Positions 9,129-16,163 of a stretch of 34,161 nucleotides of DNA are shown piece after piece. The DNA is from a virus, in the IMG/VR virus record IMGVR_UViG_3300021356_000074, positions 1 to 34,161 of that record. One strand, 5' to 3'. Positions within the stretch are counted from its first letter, which is position 1, and each line of letters begins with the position of its first letter. The translations under genes and the position numbers were made by a program. The notes beneath the pieces were generated by a model. That model was given only the letters and a program-made list of their open reading frames with translations, was not told the DNA's origin and ran no database searches.

Positions 9129-9971
9129 CTCTTTTTTCCAAGATAATATCTTTCTTTCTAGCTTTAAACTTTTATTTTCTTCACTAGCTTCTTCTAAAGT
9201 CATTCTGTTCCAAGGATAAAGATGACCTGAGTTTGATGAAGTTGGAATTGTTTTTAAACCTTTTACAGAATATAAGAATATATTACTGTCTTCAATTTCA
9301 ACATTTCTTTTAAATCTTAAAAAAGCAGGTGGTCTTCCTAATACAGCCATTTCTTCATCTTTGAATAAAAGTTCTTCACTACTCCAAGGAATTGCAAACT
9401 TAATTGCGTCTTCTTTATAGGGAGTAACATACGAGTTTTTCTTAAGTTCACTAAACCTTTTATTACTACCATGATAAAATATTCGTTTAGATAATTCAGG
9501 AATATAATACTGTGGTTTTACTTTAAAAGGTAATATTACTTGAATATCTTTTTCTTCCGCGTCATCTGCATACCAAAGTTTTAAGGCGTCTGCTAAGCCT
9601 TGAATTCCTTTTAAATGATACATTTTGCTGTTACAAGAAGAATATACAAATAAAGACTTTTTAATTTCTGAAGGTAGTAATTTAAAATAGTAAGTGTATT
9701 CTTCTCTTTCTAATATTTGATCAGGTCTTGAAGCATTTGTTGCATGATACATTGAAGCTCTTAGAAATGAAGTATTTTTTTCGTGGTAAGGAAATTGTAC
9801 TCTTATTTCTTTTTCTAATTCTTTTAAATATTCTCCTCTTTCAAAATTTTTGTATCTTTTAGGTCTCAATACTTTTTTAAACTTTTTGTCTGCACATACA
9901 AACCAGATGTCAGATGTTAAAAACTTTTCACCTAAATCTTTTATTTCTATAGGAACATTTATCTTTTTCAA
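9099..9971 (-). CDS. Unknown protein with YHGS segment, ADP-ribosyltransferase-like
   Basis: 290 aa. The start is the TTG at 9971, which overlaps the TGA stop of the thymidine kinase gene (TTGA), a typical coupled start; the next in-frame Met is residue 74. The first half is not recognised. The second half has R-I-F-Y-H-G-S (near residue 163), then a segment K-N-S-Y-V-T-P-Y-K-E-D-A-I-K-F-A. That order (YHGS, basic strand, T-P-x-x-x-x-A-x-x-F-A) recurs in small ADP-ribosyltransferase-fold or related enzymes, but I cannot see a convincing catalytic Glu, so the call is tentative. It is translated with the thymidine kinase and so probably expressed early. It may be a host-modifying protein or simply a nucleotide-binding protein. 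Confidence 0.45.
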   Translation of the reverse strand: MKKINVPIEIKDLGEKFLTSDIWFVCADKKFKKVLRPKRYKNFERGEYLKELEKEIRVQFPYHEKNTSFLRASMYHATNASRPDQILEREEYTYYFKLLPSEIKKSLFVYSSCNSKMYHLKGIQGLADALKLWYADDAEEKDIQVILPFKVKPQYYIPELSKRIFYHGSNKRFSELKKNSYVTPYKEDAIKFAIPWSSEELLFKDEEMAVLGRPPAFLRFKRNVEIEDSNIFLYSVKGLKTIPTSSNSGHLYPWNRMTLEEASEENKSLKLERKILSWKKELNLNNVRNE

Positions 9972-10540
9972 TTATTATTCTCTTTAAAAGTAGTATAGTG
10001 TTTCGCACATCTTGGCTCATACATCCCTTTTGAACCAACTCTTTCTTCTGCTGTTGCATTATTAATATCAAACATCGCTTCTGTAAAATACGCATCTTGA
10101 TCACAATCAGTACAAACTGCAGGGCATATTTCTATTTTTGTTGCCCAAGGCATCATATTTTTTATGTTTTCAAAAGGTATTTCGTTAGCGTCTAATTGAA
10201 TTGATGACACAATTATATTAATACCTTTACGGTATAAAGAAATTAAAACAGAATCAATATCCTGTATCATAAATGCCTCATCTACAGCCACGATAGTATT
10301 AGAATTAAGCATGTCTTCTGTAATATAACACAAAATTTCTTCAGCGTGATCAATACAAAAAGCAGGATATGATGCCCCCGTATGTGTGCTAATAGCTTCT
10401 TTAGTATAACGATTGTCTCTTTTGGCTTTAAAAGCTACTACTTTTCTACCTTTATATAAAGACCTATCAATATCAGACATTAGCTTTGTTGTTTTTGATC
10501 CAAACATAGGACCTGTATAAATTGTAAATTGTGGATTCAC
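9968..10540 (-). CDS. tdk: Thymidine kinase (TK1 type)
   Basis: 190 aa, normal for bacterial and phage type II thymidine kinases. It phosphorylates thymidine to dTMP with ATP (salvage). Seen directly: P-loop G10-P-M-F-G-S-K-T-T18; the Walker B/catalytic segment V-D-E88-A-F, where Glu88 is the expected general base; and a C-terminal zinc/lasso region with C143-x-x-C146 and C178-A-K-H181, with another Cys at 139. The second zinc pair is Cys plus His rather than Cys-Cys, a mild variation. The ATG at 10540 follows the kinase-TS fusion gene by 9 nt, with AGGAG just upstream. The two genes and the downstream YHGS gene form one minus-strand unit. Confidence 0.93.
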   Translation of the reverse strand: MNPQFTIYTGPMFGSKTTKLMSDIDRSLYKGRKVVAFKAKRDNRYTKEAISTHTGASYPAFCIDHAEEILCYITEDMLNSNTIVAVDEAFMIQDIDSVLISLYRKGINIIVSSIQLDANEIPFENIKNMMPWATKIEICPAVCTDCDQDAYFTEAMFDINNATAEERVGSKGMYEPRCAKHYTTFKENNN

Positions 10541-10549
10541 TTAAAACTC

Positions 10550-11440
10550 CTAAGGAACTATATGTGCTGATCTTATATTTACTGTTAAATTAATTTCACA
10601 ACTCTCTGGTAAAGACATTTCATCAGCAATTTTTACACTAAGTATCTTTAAAAATTCAAAGTCTGCCCATAAAGTTGTTGTAACATTAGATGATCTTAAT
10701 GTTACTGATACGTCTAAAGTGTTCTGCCTCCACAATGCATGAATCATTGATATACAACTATTATCTGTATAAATAAATCTTCTACTATCATGCTTTTGTG
10801 GTTTATTATATTGATTTAAGCCTGTAAATTCTTTAAAAATAGTATTAGTAATTTCATGTTCTATTCTTTCGTAATACTCTTTTTCTTGAGGAAAATTTAA
10901 AACTGAATAGTCTAAATTTCTTCTATTTACTTTTTCTTTACACTGTACATCAACAAGTTCATTTCTTCCGCTACTAAAAACTAAAGACTTTATTAATTCT
11001 TGGCCAGGCATATCGTTTAAAGAATCAATAAAATTAAGTGTTTTTCTAACGTTTTTTTCTAAGTCTTCTTCTTCTAAAACTAAAACATTTGGAAAAGAAC
11101 CAAAACCCATTTTAGCAATATTTCTAAAGTAATTACGTACTTCTAAAATAGATTCGTTATCTTGAAAATCATCGCCTCTAATCTTAAGTCTTTTCAAGAT
11201 GCATTTTTCAGAAGGTAAAAGAACTACGTATAAAGTGTCAAGTCTTTTAAGATCATCTAAAATCTTATCAAACCAAATAGAAGAATCTTCCCTGTTATAC
11301 AACTTTGAATAAACAAACATAGACATACAACTTCTGTCTTGTATGTTGTATTTAAAGTTTGTTTCTTTATGTAGCTTACTATATAAAGTAGTTTTACCAC
11401 TACAATCAGGACCTTCGATATTAATATTAAAAAATCTCAT
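10550..11440 (-). CDS. P-loop dNMP kinase fused to ThyA/dCMP-hydroxymethylase-like domain
   Basis: 296 aa with two parts. Residues 1-140 are a thymidylate/deoxynucleoside monophosphate kinase-like fold with P-loop G10-P-D-C-S-G-K-T-T18 and a later Arg-rich lid (near 84-90). Residues 145-296 match the core of the ThyA/pyrimidine hydroxymethylase family by eye: S-R220-R221 (phosphate-binding Arg pair), Cys229 as nucleophile, then R249-S-S-N exactly 20 residues on (E. coli ThyA C146 to R166 is also 20), then Asp260 11 residues after R249, where ThyA has Asn177, and a terminal S-A-H293-I-V like ThyA T-H207-L-Y. Asp at the Asn177 position is the change known to turn recognition from dUMP to dCMP (T4 dCMP hydroxymethylase has Asp there). 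The protein ends right after the His, lacking ThyA's C-terminal closing segment, and the loop before Cys is about 11 residues shorter. ATG with AAGG 6 nt upstream. Confidence 0.72.
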   Translation of the reverse strand: MRFFNINIEGPDCSGKTTLYSKLHKETNFKYNIQDRSCMSMFVYSKLYNREDSSIWFDKILDDLKRLDTLYVVLLPSEKCILKRLKIRGDDFQDNESILEVRNYFRNIAKMGFGSFPNVLVLEEEDLEKNVRKTLNFIDSLNDMPGQELIKSLVFSSGRNELVDVQCKEKVNRRNLDYSVLNFPQEKEYYERIEHEITNTIFKEFTGLNQYNKPQKHDSRRFIYTDNSCISMIHALWRQNTLDVSVTLRSSNVTTTLWADFEFLKILSVKIADEMSLPESCEINLTVNIRSAHIVP

Positions 11441-11460
11441 TTAAAACCTTTTTTAATTTT

Positions 11461-11489
11461 AGTATAATACTTAATATATAAATTTACAA
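11461..11489 (-). promoter_or_regulatory. Promoter-like motif before kinase-TS fusion
   Basis: On the minus strand TTGTAAA (11489-11483), a 16-nt spacer and TATACT (11466-11461) lie 20 nt before the start codon. The same arrangement, GTGTAAA-N16/17-TATAAT, precedes the replicase, both ThyX genes and a small gene at 24444. The same DNA contains a plus-strand TATAAT (11463-11468), so divergent promoters may overlap here. Confidence 0.55.
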
Positions 11490-11512
11490 AAATAAAATTT
11501 TAAGGATGACAC

Positions 11513-12142
11513 ATGAAGATCTCAGAAGCACAACTTAGAAAAATAATACAAGATGTAATAAAAGAAAGCTCTTTTGGTGGATCAAGAGCGTCAGGTTACA
11601 TAGCACAAGCTGCTGCTGTAAATATGGCCATAGCACTTTCAATAGTCGTAGCTAATGGTATAATAAATCATTACAATCAGTTACAAGAAATTACTAAAGC
11701 AACTCAATTATTTCAATCAACTAGCAAAGTTAGCAAAAATAATTTTATATTTGAACTTGAAGGTGACAATTTAAAATTAGAAAATACAGATACAGGAGAA
11801 GAAAGATTATTAGATCTAAGTAAGCTTACATTAGAAGGAAGAGAAGAATTAGCTCTTAAGATTTTAGAATCAATATACGGCAATATAAATAAAGCTGAAC
11901 GTGCTTTAAACAAATACACAATGCACAGTTTTGGTGGATCAGAAGCCAAATTAATAAGAAGTATATTAGGATTAGACGATTTATCTAAATATTCTTCTAG
12001 CTCAACGTCAATGCCTAATTCTTCTTATGATTCTTCTTCTAACATGAGTGTACCGTATACAACATCAGGCGATAATGTTGGTGAGTCTTTAAAAGAAAGA
12101 AAACTTCGTAGAATTATTAAAAATATTATAAGAAATGGTTAA
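11513..12142 (+). CDS. Unknown protein with capsid-targeting-like N-terminus and C-terminal copy
   Basis: 209 aa; ATG at 11513 with AAGGA six bases upstream. No family recognised. The first 18 residues form a basic amphipathic helix with L-R-K-I-I and V-I-K-E (residues 15-18), the pattern expected before an (I/L)-x-E cleavage. Residues about 25-50 are Ala/Ile/Val-rich and could form a membrane-associated helix. A middle charged region is followed by a Ser-rich linker (about 163-190). The last 16 residues (K-E-R-K-L-R-R-I-I-K...) repeat the N-terminal type of motif and closely resemble the start of the next gene. It is likely a small virion or internal head protein; this is inferred from the tag and from the neighbours. 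Confidence 0.7.
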   Translation: MKISEAQLRKIIQDVIKESSFGGSRASGYIAQAAAVNMAIALSIVVANGIINHYNQLQEITKATQLFQSTSKVSKNNFIFELEGDNLKLENTDTGEERLLDLSKLTLEGREELALKILESIYGNINKAERALNKYTMHSFGGSEAKLIRSILGLDDLSKYSSSSTSMPNSSYDSSSNMSVPYTTSGDNVGESLKERKLRRIIKNIIRNG

Positions 12143-12211
12143 GAGACAATTAGCATGAGAATTACAGAAAGACGTTTGAGACAACTCATCAGAAATGTTA
12201 TTAAAGAATCA
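12085..12211 (+). repeat. Duplicated basic-helix module across a gene junction
   Basis: The C-terminus of the 209-aa gene (about 12091-12139) and the N-terminus of the next gene (12155-12211) both encode E-R-x-L-R-x-x-I-x-N-x-I-type helices, about 70 bp apart. The DNA copies are diverged but co-linear. A third copy is at the 209-aa gene's own N-terminus (11513-11566). This suggests duplication or shuffling of the tag between neighbouring genes. Confidence 0.6.
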
Positions 12212-12505
12212 CAAATAAACGAAATGCATGATGATAATAATGCATATGCTTCGCTTGTTGGTGCACAAGCACATGCTGGATATTCACCTAAAGTTACATA
12301 TGATGAGCAAACACATCGAAGACTAATGGGCGAATTCTGGGATGCAGTAAGTGAAAAAGGAAGTATTTATGCAATGTATCCTGATCTTGAGAAAAACAAT
12401 CCAGAAGGATCTGCAGCTGATTATGAGCATGAAGCATGGCAAAATTGGTTGAGTGATACAAAAAGTAAACAATATTATGAAGTATATAAAGATTATACAT
12501 GTTAA
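12155..12505 (+). CDS. Small unknown protein with capsid-targeting-like N-terminus
   Basis: 116 aa; ATG 12 nt after the previous stop, so probably co-transcribed with it. The ribosome site is weak (AGAGA). Residues 1-18 are a basic amphipathic helix, E-R-R-L-R-Q-L-I ending V-I-K-E (15-18), nearly the same as the N-terminus of the preceding protein. The rest is acidic, rich in Tyr, Asp, Glu and Trp, with no recognised domain and no membrane segment. The gene ends exactly one base before the stop codon of the converging replicase gene. If the tag is cleaved after E18 as in T4 internal proteins, the mature product would be about 98 aa and acidic, like a small internal head protein. Confidence 0.7.
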   Translation: MRITERRLRQLIRNVIKESQINEMHDDNNAYASLVGAQAHAGYSPKVTYDEQTHRRLMGEFWDAVSEKGSIYAMYPDLEKNNPEGSAADYEHEAWQNWLSDTKSKQYYEVYKDYTC

Positions 12506-15500
12506 CTAATCAAAAGCATTAATCTTTTTAAGTTTAGCGAGGCTTGATGACATACCCCATCCAGCATCATTCTTTACATCAGCTAGCCACGTACTAAACT
12601 CAATATCACCTTCCATGTCACCCCAAACTCGTAACCATCCACTACGATTGTCTGAATCAACACATTTCCATCTCATAAACGCCTTGCCGTTCTTTGTCGT
12701 TTTCTTAATCACTTCAGTCACAGTAAACCAGCCAATTCCTCTTTCACCAGAAGGTATATCAAAAACACTACTGATTTGCTTCTCGTTTAACTTCTTTAGC
12801 AATTTAGGTGGAAATAGGAGATCATCACTTGCATCGTTACTGAGTTCAAAATAATTCTTTATTTTTTCACCACGAGACCAATCAGACACAACCCGGTATT
12901 TAGACATTAAATCTTCAACAATTGGGACGATTTCCTCATCATTTTTTTGTGCTCTTTTTATCGCAGTTTTTGTCATTCCAAACCTACCTTTCTTGAGTAA
13001 AGCATAGTTATCAAGAACCAAATCATGCATTTGCTTGTGATTATCTAACTCATTGTTCTGGAACTCCTGGAGAGATTTAAATGCTTCCATTTTTGTTAGC
13101 GAAGAAAAAGCTGTTTTATTTAGCTTCGAATGCTTCCATACTCCTTCTGCATCATAAAATAGATCTTCTAAATTTTTGTATGGCCTATTTGCAAATACTT
13201 CTTCAACTGCTTTGTCACCTACTCCTTTGAGAGATGTTAAAGGTGGAACAAATGCTTGTAAAGCTTGAGAAAATTCCCACTCAGTTCCAGAGTGATTAAT
13301 ATCAATAGCAGCAATTTCATAACCAAATGATTTAATTTCTGAAATTGCTTTAGACATACCTTTAGGATTACCATTCTCAGACTGAAGAATTGTTGCTAAC
13401 CACTCAGTTTCATAATGTGTATGTAACCAAGCTGCGTAATAAGAGTCAATAGCATATGCAACTGCATGAGATTTATTAAAACCGTAAACACTAAAGAATT
13501 CTATTTCTGCCCATAACTTAGACGATACAGATTCAGGAACGTCATTTAACTCTTTCGCACCTTTAATAAACTTATCACGTGCTATAGCCTTTTCAGAACC
13601 TTTTGAATGTAATGTATCTAATGACTTCTTAACCAATGTCTTGCGAAGCTTATCACTTTCACCAGGGTCAAAACCTGCTAGCTTTTGTGCCAATAACATA
13701 AACTGTTCTTGGAATGTTACAAATCCAAACGTTGGCCCTAAGATTTCCTTAATAATGGGATGATCATACTTAATTTGATCTGCGTTTTGCTTTGCTTTAA
13801 CATATTTCTTATGCACATTTGCCTTAAGCGGTCCAGGACGATAAATGGCTGTAAGCGCCGCCAACTCTTCAATATTTTCAGGTTGTGCTTCTAAAGAGAA
13901 CTGTCTAGCACCTTGATTAGTAAATTGGAAAACACCAGCAAAATGTCCGTCATGATAAACATGTTTCCAAACAGCAGGATCGTTTTGCTCATGAAATCTA
14001 CAATTAAGATGTTTATCGAAGAAATCTTTTGCTTCTAAGAACGTCGGATTAGGATTACCTTGTTTCTTAAGAATACGATAAATACAATTTTCTACATCTT
14101 TTAGAAGTGTTAATCCTAAAAAGTCAAACTTAAGAAAGCCGTTATCTTCTAGATTACGGAAGTTCATACCTTCTGTCCAAGGTGTTTGTAATTCACCGCG
14201 AACACCAACGATAGGCATAGACTGTGCAAGTTCATCAGCGTCAGCTATAATAACACCACCCGCATGTCTACCGATTGCTCTGTTTTGCATAAACAGTGAA
14301 GACACATGTTTTTCTACCTCAGGATATGTTTCCATGAACTCGCGGTATTCTGGTGAATGCTGCATACAATCTTCATGTTTAAGAACAAATACAGACTTTT
14401 CTTGATTTTCATCTCTAGCCTGTTGCATAACTTGTTCTTGCAAAGGACCTGTCATCTTGTTTACTTCATCAAACGGAACATCGTAAAACTTTGCAATATC
14501 CTTAACAAGAGACTTAAGCTTAAGGGTATTAAAATTAGAAACAGGAATAACAGCATCATCACCATATAGTTCTCTCGCAGCATTAATTAGTTCATCACGA
14601 TCGCCAGCATCTGTATCAATATCCGGCCAAGAAACACGATGGCGTCCTAAGAAGCGTGACCAAAGTAAGTTATAAGGAATAGGATCAAGTTGTGTAATAC
14701 CAAGTAAGTAGTTAACCAAAGAACCACCACCGCTACCACGAGCAGGTCCTAACAAAGTTTTCTGTTCAGCCTTTTTAAAGATCTCATACATTGTAATAAA
14801 GTATGCTTCGTGCCCAAGGTACTTAATATCTGATAATTCTTCTTTAGCACGATCAACATATTCTTGATTTGTATGTAAATCATGAGCCATTAAAGCATCT
14901 TTAACAAGCGAAGACAAATGCTGAAATGGTGTTTTATTTGGCACACTAATTGTTGGAAGTTTAGCACTTGTATCTACCCAAGTATCTTCGAAGTCATTCC
15001 ACACAATATCATGTGTTCTGTTAATAGCATCACGAACTAGTTCTTCATTTCCTTTGTAGAAATCGTATGTAGGGTATGCATCAAGGAATTCATCCCACAT
15101 TTGAGAAGCATTCTTAGGGTATAGCTCACATTTAAGATCTTCAAATTCTGGCAGAGTTAATCCGTCTTTTTTACCTAACCATCCGAGCTTTTTATATAGC
15201 TCACGTGCTTGCCACTTATCAGCTGTTGGGTAGTGAGAGTCTGCTGTACAGATTAGAGGAATACCCGTTAGCTTATGATGTTCAATAAGATAATCATTGA
15301 CTGTGTGTTGCTTTTCAAGCTTGTTAAATTGAAGTTCTAGCTTAAAGTTGTTTTCGCCTACGCAAGAAACAAATCTATCAGTAAGGTTTGATAGTTCTGC
15401 TTGAATTTGATCTCGACTATGTCCATGAACCTCTCCGCGAAGAATACGATTAGAGTAGATACCTCCAAGACAAGCTGTAGAAATATGTAAACCTTCACCA

Positions 15501-16081
15501 TGTTCTTGAAGCATTTGAAAGTCAATACGAGGATATCGATAGAATCCGTGCTTATACGACTTCTTGACCAAAGTAAATAGATTCTTAAGACCTTGCTGAT
15601 TACGAGCTGTAACTACAAGGTGATAACGACGTTTCCACTCGTCTTTAAGAACATCAATCTTTTTAGTTTCATCTTCATCCTCAACAACAAGACCTCCAGC
15701 CTCATCGTCAGCATCGATATCAATCTTTTCTTTTGCCTTCTTTTCAGCAGCAGCTGCAGTCTTGGCGTCAAGAATTGCTTGCTTATGTGCTGCATAATCT
15801 GCAGACCATTGTTGTAGTGATGGGACGAAATAGAATTCAACACCATAGATTTGTCTAAAGTTACGACCAGCCTTTTGCATTTTAACAGCATGAGAATGAG
15901 CATGTGCAAGACCATTACCGTTTCCGTGGTCTGTTAACGCCCAAGCGTCCATGCCTTGTGACTCAGATAAAACAAAGTCAATATGATCTGCAGGATAGCC
16001 TAATCCATCAAAAGTACTAAATGTGCTGTGAGCATGAAGCCCGACAAATCTATCTGGAGGAATAATATTGTTTATTGACAA
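12506..16081 (-). CDS. dnaE: DNA polymerase III alpha subunit (C-family replicase)
   Basis: 1191 aa, the usual length for DnaE. It is the likely phage replicase. The PHP domain comes first with H16-A-H18, T50-D-H52, E82 and T279-A-D281-S-H283, so the metal-binding residues are largely kept and proofreading by PHP is possible. The palm has G-P-A-R-G-S-G-G-G-S (445-454), P486-D-I-D489-T-D491 and K651-F-D653-F-L-G-L, matching the three catalytic Asp positions of C-family enzymes; R-H-A-G-G-V, Y-R-P-G-P-L and G-F-N-K-S-H also fit. A charged insertion sits at about residues 100-148 in the PHP domain. The start is TTG at 16081 with AAGG seven bases upstream; the PHP fold begins at residue 12, so an earlier start is not needed. 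A promoter-like GTGTAAA-N17-TATAAT lies upstream. Confidence 0.95.
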   Translation of the reverse strand: MSINNIIPPDRFVGLHAHSTFSTFDGLGYPADHIDFVLSESQGMDAWALTDHGNGNGLAHAHSHAVKMQKAGRNFRQIYGVEFYFVPSLQQWSADYAAHKQAILDAKTAAAAEKKAKEKIDIDADDEAGGLVVEDEDETKKIDVLKDEWKRRYHLVVTARNQQGLKNLFTLVKKSYKHGFYRYPRIDFQMLQEHGEGLHISTACLGGIYSNRILRGEVHGHSRDQIQAELSNLTDRFVSCVGENNFKLELQFNKLEKQHTVNDYLIEHHKLTGIPLICTADSHYPTADKWQARELYKKLGWLGKKDGLTLPEFEDLKCELYPKNASQMWDEFLDAYPTYDFYKGNEELVRDAINRTHDIVWNDFEDTWVDTSAKLPTISVPNKTPFQHLSSLVKDALMAHDLHTNQEYVDRAKEELSDIKYLGHEAYFITMYEIFKKAEQKTLLGPARGSGGGSLVNYLLGITQLDPIPYNLLWSRFLGRHRVSWPDIDTDAGDRDELINAARELYGDDAVIPVSNFNTLKLKSLVKDIAKFYDVPFDEVNKMTGPLQEQVMQQARDENQEKSVFVLKHEDCMQHSPEYREFMETYPEVEKHVSSLFMQNRAIGRHAGGVIIADADELAQSMPIVGVRGELQTPWTEGMNFRNLEDNGFLKFDFLGLTLLKDVENCIYRILKKQGNPNPTFLEAKDFFDKHLNCRFHEQNDPAVWKHVYHDGHFAGVFQFTNQGARQFSLEAQPENIEELAALTAIYRPGPLKANVHKKYVKAKQNADQIKYDHPIIKEILGPTFGFVTFQEQFMLLAQKLAGFDPGESDKLRKTLVKKSLDTLHSKGSEKAIARDKFIKGAKELNDVPESVSSKLWAEIEFFSVYGFNKSHAVAYAIDSYYAAWLHTHYETEWLATILQSENGNPKGMSKAISEIKSFGYEIAAIDINHSGTEWEFSQALQAFVPPLTSLKGVGDKAVEEVFANRPYKNLEDLFYDAEGVWKHSKLNKTAFSSLTKMEAFKSLQEFQNNELDNHKQMHDLVLDNYALLKKGRFGMTKTAIKRAQKNDEEIVPIVEDLMSKYRVVSDWSRGEKIKNYFELSNDASDDLLFPPKLLKKLNEKQISSVFDIPSGERGIGWFTVTEVIKKTTKNGKAFMRWKCVDSDNRSGWLRVWGDMEGDIEFSTWLADVKNDAGWGMSSSLAKLKKINAFD

Positions 16082-16106
16082 TTTATAACCTTTCTGTTTT
16101 TTATTT

Positions 16107-16136
16107 ATTATATTAAATTAATATTTATATTTACAC
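16107..16136 (-). promoter_or_regulatory. Promoter-like motif before replicase
   Basis: On the minus strand GTGTAAA (16136-16130), a 17-nt spacer and a perfect TATAAT (16112-16107) lie 25 nt before the TTG start. The predicted leader is about 19 nt and carries AAAGG. This is the clearest member of the GTGTAAA-N16/17-TATAAT series in the window. Confidence 0.65.
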
Positions 16137-16163
16137 ATAAAAGATATAATAAGGTTTAAAATG
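16137..16163 (+). promoter_or_regulatory. Shared 5-prime leader, copy 1
   Basis: ATAAAAGATA at 16137-16146 is followed by AAGGTTTAAA and the ATG at 16161. The next gene has the same two blocks with the same spacing. The AAGGTTT part is the ribosome site; ATAAAAGATA may be a -10-like or late-promoter element. The minus-strand kinase-TS and replicase genes have related AAGGTT-type leaders but not ATAAAAGATA. Confidence 0.5.

Noticed and set aside
11470-11490. T4-type late promoter (TATAAATA)
   Set aside because: TATAAAT-like strings occur before several genes, but the AT-rich background makes this uninformative and the exact consensus is not met.
15640-15784. Intein in the replicase
   Set aside because: The insertion is only about 49 residues, highly charged, and lacks splice-site Cys/Ser and His-Asn motifs.
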